Source: Phoma sp. XZ068
Lineage: Eukaryota > Ascomycota > Dothideomycetes > Pleosporales > Didymellaceae
Direction: 5' to 3'
NCBI GenBank assembly: GCA_004835665.1
Contig: RBKR01000022.1
Coordinates: forward strand, 248,001 to 312,000
Length of the DNA: 64,000 nucleotides
Part shown: piece after piece, positions 1 through 12,028 of the stretch
Layout of the letters: every line of letters begins with the position of its first letter
Position numbering within the stretch: position 1 is the stretch's first letter
Position numbers and translations under genes: made by a program
The notes under the pieces: model-generated
What the model saw: the letters and a program-made list of their open reading frames with translations, nothing else
What the model was told of the DNA's origin: nothing
Databases searched by the model: none

Positions 1-1967
1 GGGGCTTTCCAAAACAGTTGAATAGCTTTGGTTTCCGAAGCCAACATGAAATTGATCGCGAGACAATCAAATGAACAAACATTGTTGAGGCTTGGATATC
101 GTAGGCACGATGTAGAATGCCAACAGTGGTGCGTCCCAAGCGTGAAAACCACGGTAGATATCTGTGTGGTGTGAAGAGTCCTTGTGCAAATATTCATGCT
201 TAGAGGACTTTTACTGGCAGGAAAGCAAATGCGTCATCGTGCCGGGCTAGAGGAACCTCATCTGGGATGTAGTCATGAAATTGCGGGGAGGAGGCTGAAC
301 GAACGTGCCAATGCTTGCCCCGATCGCCAAACAATAGGGATGGTCACACTGAAGGATGCTCTCAGAACTGATCGACGGCCTTCGATTACGAAGCTCCACT
401 GTCACCTCAACACTCCAGCACGACCCACCCGGACGTATATCTGCATTGTGTTGATTATTGCGTTTCGTGTATAATTGTGCATATAACAGGGCGAGGTTTA
501 GAGTACGAGGTTGTGCTGCTTGTTGTTGCGAGGCCCGTTACCATGTGTGCAAGGCGTTCCTTCTCCATCCGGCAACAGGTACCGGCGGTACGGATCTCAT
601 AAGGCGACGTTCGGTAGGATGAAACACGTCCGTGACCCTCTGCCATTCCCGCTCGTCTCAGGGTCGTGATTTGGTAAGGTGATGACAGAAATGCAGTTGA
701 AACGGATCCGTCCCAGATGGGAGTACGAGCGCGGACACAAACAACGTGCTTGTTTAAGTTGCCAGCTCAACGAAGTTGGGAGATGGCGTGGGCTTTCCCG
801 GACAAGAAGACAAGCGCTAGCGTGGCAGTTGCGCAGCTCACCATGAACCGTTTGTCTCTGATGAGCGTTGCTTGTCAGACGGACGCGGACCACGTGTAGG
901 GTAGGGCAGCGTTGCAATAGGGTCTGAAACATGCCTTATTTGCGTGCAGGCTGTGCTTTTCGGTTGGCGCACCGATGCACCTGGCGGTGACAGACATGTG
1001 TCAGACGGTCAGCAAGCTGGCCGTGTACCTGCAGCTGAGGTTGTACGTCTGGTAGCAAGGCCTTGGTTTGCAAGTCCGGCCTTCTATTTCGAGGTACGCG
1101 TGTGATTCCAGCGCACCGCAACAACGGACTGGCTGGGGGCCAACAAGGCCATTGTGCGGGCAGGTCTGCCGATCTGACAGTCGACGATTCGCCATGTCGT
1201 CCATGGCAACATGGGAAGCGGGATGGGCGTCCCCTTGGGTCGCCAGTGCTAGCGGTGCTTGGGATAGAGGCAGCGCTTGGGCGAATGGGGCTTGGCGGTG
1301 TGGGGTTGGGCCAGGGGATTCGTGGCCAGGCAACATGAAACACTCTCTCCGGATGGGCTCTGCGGCGAGCGACTCGGTGCGGCTGAGGGCGCGCTGTGGC
1401 GAGAAGCTGGCCGAGGACTGTCTGCCCGCGGCACTGCGTGCATGCTCGCCGGCCGCGCACGCTGTGCTGCACGCCCTTCGCACCGCGCTCAGGATCTGCA
1501 GAGACGCCCAAGCTGCACGGCCAGCGTCCAGCCATCCAAGCCCGGCGCAGGTCCAGCGACGCGCGACGTCTGTGCATCCGCGATTACCAGCGACTAGAGC
1601 GCGAGATCCCAGGGTCTGCTGGTCAAAGCGGGCGCCCTCTCAAGCTACCACATATCGACATCCTCACCTGCCGCAGAGCCCTCACGCCCGCCCCGAGAGC
1701 CCCCAGCTGGTGCTCGCCGCTCCTGTCGCTGTCGCTGTCGCTGTCGCTGCCGCTGCCGCTGCGTGTGCATTGTCGCTGACGCCATGCCCGCTGGGGACAA
1801 CGCGCCCTGATTTTCTCACACCCGCCTCCGCGTGCTCGCCGCCGCAGCTGAGCCCGTTCGCTCGCCCCAGCCAATTCACCGCCAACTGACCTCCGCGCCC
1901 CGCCCGTTCGCTCGCACCACGCCCTCGCTGCCCACGACCGCCCTCTCGCACACCGCGCCGACGCACC
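1..1967. other. Intergenic and leader region upstream of the LIM-RhoGAP gene
   Basis: I see no convincing gene here. The first ~950 bp has mixed composition with only short frames. From about 950 to 1960 the sequence becomes clearly GC-rich and holds overlapping long frames on both strands, which is expected from high GC and not from coding. A CTGTCG/CTGCCG hexanucleotide run lies at 1723-1762. The stretch from about 1800 to 1967 is C-rich and is probably the 5' leader of the gene starting at 1968. Confidence 0.6.
1723..1762. repeat. Hexanucleotide repeat (CTGTCG)4(CTGCCG)2
   Basis: Four perfect CTGTCG units are followed by two CTGCCG units and a partial unit. It lies about 200 bp upstream of the start codon of the LIM-RhoGAP gene, probably in its promoter or 5' leader. 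Confidence 0.85.
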
Positions 1968-4900
1968 ATGGACTCGCCCGGCGGCTACCCAGAGTCGCTG
2001 CTGGACCAGGACGGCGACCAGGACGATGTGGTGTACCCGTGTAAGGGGTGTGGAGAGGTACTGGCACCTGGCTCGTCGCAATGCTCCTGCTAACAGGCGA
2101 CGCAGATTCTCGAGGAAGGCAAAGCTTTCGAGCTCGGTATGTCGACCGCCTCTCCCCCTTGACCCCTCGTGCCTGCCCTTGCACGCCTCTCAACCGGGTC
2201 CCTACCCGTCACTGCTCACGTAGATGCTGACAGCGCACAGCCGGCAACCGATGGCATATCGACTGCTTCCGCTGCAACACGTGCGGCACCCTCCTCGACT
2301 CGGACGCCAACCTGCTGCTTCTCGGCGACGGATCCCTGATCTGCAACAACTGCACGTACAGCTGCAACCACTGCGGCAACAAGATTGAAGATCTCGCCAT
2401 CTTGACCGGCGACCAGGCCTTTTGCGCCAACTGCTTCAGGTGCAGGAACTGCAAGCGAAAGATTGAGAACCTGCGCTATGCCCGCACCTCCCAGGGTATC
2501 TTTTGCATGTCCTGCCACGAATCACTAATGGCACGACGTCGAAAGAAATCTAAAAAACCTCCCGCACCGGCAGCACCCAAAGTCGACAAATCACTTCCCG
2601 CCCTGCCGCCGCAGTTTGACGAGCAGTCGCAGCGCAGCGCCTTCACCCCTGACGCCGAAACGCCTTCTGATGTCTTCTCCGAACCCACAACCGCCGAAGC
2701 TTCCCCTAGGCCTCCCCAACCCAGAAGGGGCGACTCATCTTCCAACTTCAGACGCGATGCATCGCCTGCAGCAGCAGGCGACTCTGCGCGCAAAGGTGAG
2801 TGCTCGCGCACTTCAACACAGTGCACTCGGCACGCACCATCAGAAGCTGACCCTTGTCACTTTGTAGACAACATCCTTCTTCCTGCCACCACATATACCA
2901 AAGAACATAAGCATGCAGAATCCGACGCTGGTGACGACGGAATCCTGCTTCCATTCGCACTCGACCCCAATCCCGCGCCTGGGCCTTCGCCTCTAAGTCG
3001 AGCGAGCAGACAGTTCCCCGATCGAACAGTGGGCTCTGGTTCGGCAGCAGCAGGCGACGGAAAGAGCGGCCGCGACTATTTCAACAGGCCCGCGGCTGAC
3101 CCCCGCGATAAGCTAAAGGAGAACGACTCGAGGTCTGGGTCCGCTGAGCGGCCTGCACCAGCCAGCCCCCACATTGCCTTTCAAGAGAAGGGGAGACAGC
3201 CTTCTGACCATCTTGTCAACACATTGAGAAAGCAGCGGGACACGTCTAGTGACTCGCCGTCAACTACGGAGAGGTCTCGCAGCCAGCATGCTTCTCCTGC
3301 GCCCTCTTCGGCAACGGATGCCTTCAAGTTGCAAGAGGTGCCCAAGAACAAGAAGGCCGACGCTAGACGCAAGGATTCAGACAGTACCGACTCACCTCCG
3401 CGACCCGCTTCGCCTGGCGCTGAGATGTCCTCGAGACTTAGCAGGCCTATGATTGAACCAACATTCACATCGTCTCCGCCAATCGGAACCCAAGATTCAC
3501 CTGAAACGGCGTCTGGATCATCCTTCAGCTCAACTCAACGCGTGGAGCGCCCAGCACGTGGAGATTCTCTGAGACCCTCTGGCTCTACCCAGCTTGGCGA
3601 TAAGCCCAGCCCTTCGCCAACCACTCCTACTGTAGAACACCCACAGCGAACGTCTTCGACTCACGCCGTCCCCGCCCACGTCAGTGCAGGCCTTGGTATC
3701 AGCAGTCCTTTGGAATCCTCGAAAACTTTCTCTGATGTGCCTGTACCCCCGGCCCGTTCTGCGGACAGACGACCACCACCCTCGGCATCAGCGGATACAT
3801 TTACCTCTCCACGTGCCCCACCTCAGCCACCAAGCACGCACAAAACTAGCGAGTCTGTAAGCAGCCTGCCCAGCGAGAGCTCACGAGATGTGTACGCGAC
3901 CAGTGGTGGACTGCCCCGATATAGCGCTCAAGGTGACTTTTCCATGGACGAAGATTTTGCGCGTCTTCTTGGAAGTCAGGATAAGGACGACAAAGAAGGT
4001 GGTGTCTTCCGTCGCGTCTCGAATGCTGTCCATAAACATGGACGTAGTCTTAGCGAGCGCGGTTCCGTCACTTCGAGAGGAGGTCATAAGAAGTGGCCTA
4101 CAAACGGATCAATCGACATCAGTAGCCCTACAATTGCGTCACCAGACTCCAAGGAAGAGAGCGTCAATCTTCGCAACGAGCTGCGACGCGCTCAACAACG
4201 CATCGCAGAGCTTGAGGCTGAGAAGAACGGCTTACAGGAGTCTATGCACAGTGCTGCCGATATCAGGCAAGCAAACACTGTCCTCCGCGAAAAACGGAAT
4301 ACGATGGCAGTGCTCGACACGCAACGCGAGATGGTCATTCGCGAACTGGAGATCATGACTGAGCACCTTAAGCACGCCAAAGAAAGTAACGGATCCATGG
4401 ATATCAATCAACTCAAGTCGGACATTCTGAAAGACTTCGCCAATTCTCTGCATAAGCTCAAGGATCAGCTTGGCGGGCAAATTGAGGATCTGATCTCTAA
4501 GAGGGCTGAGCTCACAGACGAGATTTCGAACTTGATTCAGATGAAGGACAAGGGTTTCCAGGAATACGAATCCCTCACGGCCCAGAATGCCAAGCTCTCT
4601 GCTATGAACAGGGAGCTCGTTGAGAACATCCAGAAGACGATGAATAACAAGAAGGGTGGACCACCCTTCGATGCTGCCGCCAATGGACTTGGGATTTACA
4701 ACACTCAGCACAAGGGTGGCAAATCGGAGCTTTCCCTTGACGCTCACAGTCTGCCGCACGAGTCATCATTCCCACACATCCACGACGGAGACAGCGAAGC
4801 GACACTTGCGCAGCCCCAGGTCGTAAATATTCGAAAGTCCGGAAAAGCCACGAAGTTCTCCAAGTTTAAGAAGGGCGGCCAGGCCTTTACTACCAACGTT

Positions 4901-5857
4901 ACCAAGGGTTTCAAGGGTGCCTTTGGCTCTGAACAGAAGCAGGAGGAATACAACAACATCAAAGTCATAGGAACGCCATATGGATCAGTTCACCAGCAGC
5001 CGGATATTGCATCAATGTCCAGCTCTCTGAAGAGTAAAGAAGAACAGACAGCGAAGGGCTGGTTCAGCGGAGGCGGCGCGAAGGGTGGCGTAAACAAGCA
5101 ACCAAACGATCGCTTCAAGCCCATGCAGAATAACAACAGTAGCACAAATCTGGCTGCGGATGCTAGCACCGTTCTCTTTGGTTCCGACCTGTCGGCTCGA
5201 TGCGAGTTCGAAAAGAGAATGATACCTGGGGTCGTCAGCCGGTGCATCGAGGAGGTAGAGCTACGAGGCATGGATGTTGAAGGTGTGTACCGCAAGAGTG
5301 GAGGCAGCTCGCAAGTCAACCAGGTGCGGAGCGGCTTTGAGTCGAAGGCGGATTACGACATCTCTGACCCAGACCTCGACATCCATTCCGTCACGTCAGC
5401 TCTGAAAAATTACTTCCGCAGGCTGCCTGTACCATTGATCACGTTTGATGTGTATGATCAGTTCTTGGAAGCTGGTCGTAAGTATTTGCTCACCTTTCGA
5501 CCGGATTACACTTACACCCACGCAGAACTCGAGGATCTCGAAGCACAGTCCAAAGCCCTTGCGGCCGCTATCAATGAGATACCTAAAGCGCATCGCGACA
5601 CCCTACAGTTCCTCGTCTTTCACTTGTCGCGAGTCATTCAGCATCAGGATGATAACCTGGTATGTATAAACACAGCGTCTTACTCAGGTTAATTGCTTAC
5701 ATTGAGCCAGATGACACCTCTCAACCTTGCTGTCGTCTTTGCACCCACGATCATGCGACCAATGGATATCCAACGAGAGCTGAGTGATGTTCAGCAGCAG
5801 CGCGTCGCTGTGCAAGCGCTCCTGGAGAACTATAAGACTGTGTTTGGTGAAGAGTAA
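1968..5857 (+). CDS. LIM-LIM-RhoGAP protein (Rga1/Rga2 type)
   Basis: Predicted GTPase-activating protein for Rho-family GTPases (in yeast, Rga1/Rga2 act on Cdc42 in polarity and septation). Five exons: 1968-2057, 2106-2136, 2241-2795, 2868-5659 and 5711-5857, giving 1204 aa. The start ATG has a CACCATGG context. LIM1 ligands are C25, C28, H46, C49, C52, C55, C75 and C78. LIM2 ligands are C82, C85, C102, C105, C108, C111, C129 and C132, with Cys in place of the usual His at 102. A long Ser/Pro-rich disordered region follows, then a coiled coil at about 655-815, then RhoGAP at about 993-1204 with the arginine-finger motif GVYRKSGG (Arg near 1033). The last exon is needed to finish RhoGAP. The 2796-2867 intron is 72 nt, in frame and stop-free, so an unspliced form would also be translatable. 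Two LIMs plus a C-terminal RhoGAP fits Rga1/2 better than Lrg1. Confidence 0.93.
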
Positions 5858-6708
5858 ACGCTTGCCTCCAACGGTCTTTGGCTCACAATGTCTCTGCAGT
5901 GCGTCGTCACGCCCAAGGTTGTCAGCTGTGTAGGCATGGAATCAGCTATGAGCCGCGCACCTCTTGGAAAATCAGCCTTCATCGAATCGTGGCGCTCCAA
6001 ACCGCTGCTGGGCTAGACTGCATCTGCTGGATGCGTCCGGGAGGGCCGGCACTCGCTCACGATAATTTTCCTCGTCGAACGATTTCTTTCTGACATCAGC
6101 CATGTGTCTTTTCTTTTCATTTTTTCTTGTTCGATATTTGTGACTCGATAGCGAGGTATCTTTCAGCGGCTGTGTCTGGACGAAAGCTTTGCATTTGAGG
6201 CTACAATCACCACACTTGCGAATTATTGTAACATATGATTATCGAAGGAGGATCCCCCTCCCTGAGATAATCAGGCGCAAACGGCTAGCTTGGGGGCTGT
6301 TACTATACTGTTGGGTGTTGCTTATCTGGCTGCGTCTGACCCACGAGATAGCATGCACTGTTGCAAGGTTGCATACGAACATTTGTTTACAACACTCTGG
6401 CTCTTCAGGACGCGTGATGTTCGCCAAGGTCAAGTGATACACTAACGAATTTCGCTGAAACTGTGATCGATCAGCCGTGGGAAGCTCCCGTTCCTGGCAG
6501 GGCGGCGGGCACCGTATTTGCGCTAGGTACGCGCAAATGACGTATGTTTTGGCGCTAGCTTGGTCGACATGTGAGGGAGCTGCCAACTTCAGCGTCACAC
6601 GATCGACTCTTCACGTTCTCCCATCGACACACCAGCTCTCTGCCACATCTTCATCTCATTCTCTTGTAGACTCTCTATCCTACCGCTACCGGAACCCTCC
6701 ACTTCACC
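5858..6708. other. Intergenic region between the LIM-RhoGAP and OM14-like genes
   Basis: The first part is presumably the 3' UTR of the LIM-RhoGAP gene, with a T-rich stretch at about 6105-6140. The remainder is the promoter and leader of the gene at 6709, with CT-rich sequence from about 6600 to the ATG. No coding potential is supported. Confidence 0.55.
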
Positions 6709-7357
6709 ATGTCTTACGCCGACGTTGCTGCCAGTGGCCCCAAGCAGAGCCCCGAGGAGGTTAGTGCATGTGAAAATCGCCAGCATCACGCAATCGCTAA
6801 CATACGCGCAGGCGTAAGTCACCAACTCAGGCAGTTGTCCACAGCTTCGATACTAATCGGACTGCAGTCGCGCACCAGCCGTGCCCCAGGTTGAGCACGC
6901 CGAGGAGTCTGTGTCCTCTCTCGTTGATGTCGACAGCCCGCACATCTCCTCCGTCCCCTCGGACTACGAATCGCAATCTGTAAAGACCGACACCCAGGCT
7001 GCCCGCAAAGAGCGCGAAGAAGAGATCAAGGACGCCGCTAAAGAACTCCGCGACAGCGCCGCCACCAAGAAGGAGAAGGCTAAGGACAAGGTCAGGAAAA
7101 ATGCTGACAACCCGGTCATCCTGAGCAACGCTGTTGGTCTCGTTGTTCTCGGTGCGGCTTTGGGCTTTGGCGCATACAGGAAGTACAGCCGCGGCGAGTT
7201 GACCGGCAAGGTTGTTGCGGCTTGGGCTGGTGTTGTTGGGTTGTTTGGTCTCGGTGACTACTACGTCAGCCAGTACGTCGTGCTTGTCATTTGGGATGGA
7301 AGATGGAAGCTAACAGCACATAGGTACTTCTTCAAGCGCTACCCTCCCAAGAACTAG
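6709..7357 (+). CDS. OM14-like mitochondrial outer-membrane protein
   Basis: Small membrane protein resembling the fungal family with an OM14 C-terminal domain; yeast Om14 sits in the mitochondrial outer membrane. Exons 6709-6759, 6812-6813 (only 2 nt), 6868-7272 and 7324-7357 give 163 aa. The 2-nt exon is inferred because it restores phase and yields the N-terminal sequence SPEEARAP, which I recall as conserved in this family. Both flanking introns have good sites: gttagt with CTAAC, and gtaagt with TACTAAT. The acidic N-terminal half is followed by a charged Lys/Glu-rich stretch and two hydrophobic segments starting near residues 95 and 125, then a basic Tyr-Pro-Pro tail. The last intron (51 nt, gtacgt donor) is in frame without a stop, so retention would only insert 17 residues. 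The family assignment is from memory of the motif and topology. Confidence 0.8.
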
Positions 7358-9475
7358 GTGTCTCCTCGCAAGGAGCTCACGGAGTGAAGTGACATGATGG
7401 AAATATCCAAGACGAATCACACCGAGCTTGAGCTAGCGATGTGCGAGCTGATGGAAGAGATAGTGGCTTTAGCGCGCGAGAACCACCTCTTACGGCCGAA
7501 GGTTACTGTGTACGAACCCACGCTCAGACACCGCGGGCGGTAACGTCAGTTTCGCTTGACGTACCGAACAGCGATACATTACTGTTTCGACCAGCTTGTA
7601 TGACCACGATATCTCTATATTCTTTTGGCGGCAGTAACAGCAGACGTATAATTCTCTACTCGATTTTGTATGTTGGGGTTGGGTGGGTTTGGTCACTCTT
7701 GTACATAGAGTACTGTTCAATATACCCTTGCAAGTATGATATCTAGTCTCAAAGCTTGGAACGTGCTGAAGCCAAGCTGGTACGTGGGCTCTTGGCCTCA
7801 AAGTGCATATACCCCCTCGCACGCTGATGTGCCATTCCGTCTGTCCACTGTCACGGATAAACGACAATGCAACAGCACCCTTCGCCTGAAATATAGAGCT
7901 TACTATAGCGACCAGCCTACCACACAACACTCTAACGACCTGCCCAGCCTAGTACGCCCCAGGTTGAACATTCCAAAACGAGACCTTTACAGAAGCGCGG
8001 CTCGGCCGACAAGGTTCGAAGAATGTTCAGTCCGGAACCATGCACTGGCTCTAGCAATCCAGCAAGAAGAGCTTGCGGTACTTGAGTGTGATTGAAGAGT
8101 GGGTGACTTGCGAAAGTGATTGGCTGTGAAGTGGGCGCGTTCGTTTCAAAAATGGTTGAAATCGCCCAATGAAAAATGCCATGCATTTCTATTGGCCCTC
8201 AACGACACTGAGAGCCTGGGAATTTTCACAGTGATGCTCTGTCCGCCTTGCCATGGAGGCCTTGCGTTCCATTCAGGACACGCACCTGATGTTTCAATGG
8301 CCATCGTGAATCGCCGCTGTCGCAGGTACATTCGCGCAAGCAACCGGGACCACCCTTCTTCCCCTCACAGCGTCATCCTTCCGTGCACATTCCACGCACA
8401 AAGTCGAGGGTGGAGGCAATCACTCCACAATGCATGAATCCACCTTCAACAAGCTCACCCCAGCTTGCCACACTCACTCTAGCATCTGTCGGTTTCAAGC
8501 CATAAGCGCTATTGCGCCGTGAGTGGCTGAACGTCGCTGCACGTCCTCGGCGGTTAAAACGTGCTTCGCCCAATGAGCACGCGCACATCCCACCTTATCC
8601 ATAAACCTAAAGCTGCAGGCTGGCGTTGCACGTTAACGACAATGCAATGCGTTGCTGCAATTGGGCGCGTAATAGTGGGTAACAGTCGTCCGAGGCGTCT
8701 TTCATCTATATCATGGATGAATGTCGACCTGTCGCGTGGTGAGCCGAGAGACTTGCTGAAGGCTGGGACGACGACGCCTCTCTAAGCAGGCCGAATCCGC
8801 GAGCAGACGCACAAAGACCTTCTGGAACGGGGACAAGACATCTATTGTGGATTACTCTTTGTCTCTTGCCTTCTTCTATTGTTCACTGTCGCCGCCTTTC
8901 ATCATTGTGCGTTTTTCTCATTTCGAGTCTTGCTGTTTCTCGAGAGAACGCGATCACCCGCTGGCTACTTCGTTGCCGCTTCATTCGTTTTCTGTACGAG
9001 CGTGTATCTCCAGGACTGAGATGGAATATTAGCTGCCTGGCTTGCAGCTTGAAGTAATATGGAGGGTCATCGAAGGAAGAGCTCCTGGTTGACTATTGGG
9101 GTTGGCGGCTGCTGTGCATCGAGGGATGATGTTGCATCTGAGAAGAAAGGGCACCACGGTACGTTGAACAAGTCCCCTTTCGTCATACAAACAACGCGAC
9201 TCTCCAGCATTGCAACGGCATTCATGTTTACCGCCCTTGCGATTCAACCTTACGACTTTATGTTGGTGGAGATACACCGGTTTGCCTTGCAGTCAATGAT
9301 CCACATCTTGTGGAGCTGCACAACCACCTTGCATACATACATCTGGAAGCAAAGTGTCTCTAACTTCGCACCACATCTTCAACATTCGCAACATTCACAC
9401 AAAAACTGCCGAGAACCTTATGCTGATAACACCTCAGGCCTATCAGCTACACGGATATATGAGCAACCTCAAGCC
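7358..9475. other. Intergenic region with a possible 5' exon of the next gene
   Basis: No supported gene to about 8800. From about 8850 to 9000 the + strand is CT-rich, typical of a fungal core promoter or leader. An ATG at 9059 opens a frame continuous with the gene listed at 9476. A plausible intron at 9159-9437 (gtacgt donor, gctgataac branch, cag acceptor) would join a 34-residue N-terminal exon to it in phase. Confidence 0.5.
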
Positions 9476-11137
9476 ATGCCACTTTCGCCAACAAACCCAT
9501 TGGCCCCACGACCAACAACTGGTCAAATCATGAGCCAACACATCTCGCAATGGGTCACGAGTAGCCGCGAGTACGCTGCAAGAGCGTCATCACGTGCAAG
9601 CCTATCCACTCTCACTCGACCAAAGCGTTCGCATTCCCGACCGAGTATCAGTGGGCCGACCAACTTCCGCCATTTTGACGGTTTCGATAGTCTCGAGTTC
9701 ATGGTTACCGACGCATCATCGAACGCCCGTCGCCGTAGCTTTCGTCCTCTCCAACTTTCAATGTACGGCAGCGATGGTTGCGGAAGGCTGTCACCACTTC
9801 CCGATTTTCAAAAAGAGGATAACTGGACGAGCAAACCATCACCGCTAAGCATGCCCGCGCCGGCGCGAGTTCGCGGAAGCGAAAATGCGACAGGGCCATA
9901 CTTCTCCAATCCTTCGTCTCATAACATTCCAAGAAAGCCCGTCGGTTCTGGTTCGAGACGTTCGAGTGTGCAAAGCATGCAGAGCATGACCACCCACGAG
10001 AGGAGGTTCTCAGGCTCGACCGTTGGTACAATGGCGACTCCAGCTCTGCCATCGTGGCATGAGGAGCCAAAGGCTAGTGTAGAGTCAGTAGTACGTGGAC
10101 CTGGGCTGCTGCGACGCTCTCGAACGTCTGGCACAACCACACCAGCTCGCGCACTGTCCCGCCTCCCTTCACCATCTCGCAGCCGAGCCAACACCGCGCC
10201 CACACGACCAAGCAGTCTCCGCCGAGCCAACGCAGACGTCGACGAGGCTATCCGAGAGCTCAACACCATCGTCGAAGAGCGCCGCGCCTCGGCCTATCGC
10301 TCCCAAGTTCAGGCCCCCGCGCTCAGCCACCGAATCCCTCCTTCACCATCCCACCATGTCCCTCACTTCGCGCCTTCCATGCGGATGCATGTCCGCTCCG
10401 AAACCCTTTCAGACATCGGCTCCGCTTTCTCGGTCCCACTCGCCAACAAACCCCTCCCCAGCCCTCCCTCCAACTCGACACCCGCCCTACGCCGAGCACC
10501 CAACTTCTCGCTCTACCCTCCGGCACGCAACTTCACCGGCCCACTGACCTCCAACCCGATCACGCCTCCTCCCCCACAGACTGCGAGCTCGACATCCACG
10601 ACATCGCTCCACCGTCTGAGTAACTGGCTGCGCCGCTCGTCCTCGCGGCCTACAACACCAAAGTCGTCCGCCCTAACGCCGTTTTACAAGGTCGAACACC
10701 CACCCGTTCCCGCCCTGCCGTCGCGGCCTAGCACAGCAGGGAGTCGGACTACGTACCATGTCCGCCAGGACAGTGGCTCCAGCGCGGAAACTGGGGCCAC
10801 AACCGTGACACTTGTATCTTCGTACTCGACCACCCGATCCTCGACACCCGACGAAGATGTCGAGCCCGCAGTTCACGCCCGTGTAGATGTGCTCAAGGGC
10901 AACGGCCGAGTGCGTCGTGTTCCTGCGCCCCTCACTCTTATCCAGGATAAAGAGATTGAGATTGCGTTGGCAAGTGAGCGGAGTACGAGGAGCGCCAGGG
11001 GCATGCGAGAGATGTGGCCGCCTGTTTCACCGTCGTACAACATCCTGCCTGGACAGGAAATGTTCGCCAAAGACGTGGGCCTGCATAGCGGACGACGCTT
11101 TCCTCCCAGCCCAAACATGGTTGGTGTAGCCTTCTAA
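9476..11137 (+). CDS. Ser/Pro/Arg-rich protein of unknown function
   Basis: I do not recognise a domain. From the ATG at 9476 the protein is 553 aa, basic and very rich in Ser, Pro, Arg and Thr, so it is probably mostly disordered. It has clusters such as RRSSSRPTTP and a more ordered start with a QHISQWVTSSREYAARASS segment. The frame is open without a stop back to an ATG at 9059. If that ATG is used and the 9159-9437 intron (279 nt, a multiple of 3) is removed, the product is 599 aa; without splicing it is 692 aa. I prefer 9476 because the 93 residues encoded by the putative intron differ in composition and look non-coding. The many Ser-Arg and Ser-Pro sites suggest phosphorylation, but that is only inference. 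AATAAA-like sequence occurs at about 11172, and a strong stem-loop lies 128 nt past the stop. Confidence 0.72.
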   Translation: MPLSPTNPLAPRPTTGQIMSQHISQWVTSSREYAARASSRASLSTLTRPKRSHSRPSISGPTNFRHFDGFDSLEFMVTDASSNARRRSFRPLQLSMYGSDGCGRLSPLPDFQKEDNWTSKPSPLSMPAPARVRGSENATGPYFSNPSSHNIPRKPVGSGSRRSSVQSMQSMTTHERRFSGSTVGTMATPALPSWHEEPKASVESVVRGPGLLRRSRTSGTTTPARALSRLPSPSRSRANTAPTRPSSLRRANADVDEAIRELNTIVEERRASAYRSQVQAPALSHRIPPSPSHHVPHFAPSMRMHVRSETLSDIGSAFSVPLANKPLPSPPSNSTPALRRAPNFSLYPPARNFTGPLTSNPITPPPPQTASSTSTTSLHRLSNWLRRSSSRPTTPKSSALTPFYKVEHPPVPALPSRPSTAGSRTTYHVRQDSGSSAETGATTVTLVSSYSTTRSSTPDEDVEPAVHARVDVLKGNGRVRRVPAPLTLIQDKEIEIALASERSTRSARGMREMWPPVSPSYNILPGQEMFAKDVGLHSGRRFPPSPNMVGVAF

Positions 11138-12028
11138 GCGTTGAAGATTTGTGCTGGCACATATACGCAAAAAATAAACACTGGCTTCCGGGAGGTACAC
11201 TGGTTAAAAATCCTACCAGGAGGATTGGAGGTGGCGGAGCATCTTCGTTTCATTTAGCTATTTAGCCCGGGGCATATACCCTCCGCACGCTCCTGCTGAG
11301 GTTCCAGTAGGAGTGCGGATGCCCTGGGCGTCTTGTTGTTCACTTCGATGGATATACCCCTTCAGACGACACTATCGTGTTGTTGCCGATGTACTTAGTT
11401 ATTAGTTTAGCAGCGTGGAAGAATACAAAACACTGTTGCTTGAAGGAGAAATCGCCTCTGTATGAACGTGACTTTGAGCGCTTACCTTGCAAACGCCTTG
11501 AAGATGGATACTAGATCTATGTCATGTATTCAGGAAGCTCGTCGTTAGAGTAGTCTGGAACCTGAAATGCTTGAAAGCCATACCTGATAGAGATTTTCGA
11601 GATGTGTATGTTGACATCCAAGGATATGTAATGAGTTCTCCGAGTGCAGATGGGTATGTTGTCGTTGGAGTGGGATGCTGCCATGTCCACGGTCATCACC
11701 CACATCCAAGACACTCGAAAATTCACAGCGCAGCAACAACGCCTGTACTAGAGCCTAGATCGACGATGTATATATTCAAGCCATTACAGTGCTTGCGCAA
11801 AGTTTGATCACCTTAAAAAAGCCTTGTGCTGGTGCACAATGGGTGTAGTAGTTCATAACTTTCGCATTTTGATCGCTACAACGCCACAATATCAACAGCA
11901 GAAGATACAACAACTCCGATATGTACCAAGACAGGGTATATAACTGCTCCACATCCGCAATGGCGAACGCGATGCAAACCGCTCTAATGAGAAACCACAC
12001 TCCTTGCATTGGAAAACCACATGACGCA
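11138..12028. other. Intergenic region between convergent genes
   Basis: This separates the 3' ends of the 9476 gene (+) and the Ost-alpha gene (-). It contains a poly(A)-signal-like AATAAA at about 11172 and the stem-loop at 11265-11329. No protein gene is supported. Confidence 0.6.
11265..11329 (+). other. Long imperfect stem-loop, candidate structured RNA or 3' element
   Basis: Read as + strand RNA, 11265-11275 pairs with 11319-11329 (11 pairs), 11283-11288 pairs with 11313-11318 (6 pairs) and 11291-11298 pairs with 11305-11312 (8 pairs). The loop is AGGTTC. There is a 7-nt bulge (11276-11282) and a 2-nt bulge (11289-11290). All 25 positions pair if two G-U pairs are allowed; on the other strand those two would be C-A mismatches, so the + strand is the likely sense. 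It lies 128 nt past the stop of the preceding gene. It could be a 3'-UTR element, a termination-related hairpin or a separate small RNA. Confidence 0.6.

Noticed and set aside
936..1889. Overlapping long open frames on both strands (up to 273 codons)
   Set aside because: They lie in a GC-rich leader, overlap one another, start at non-ATG codons in part, and have Arg/Pro/Ala-biased random-looking composition.
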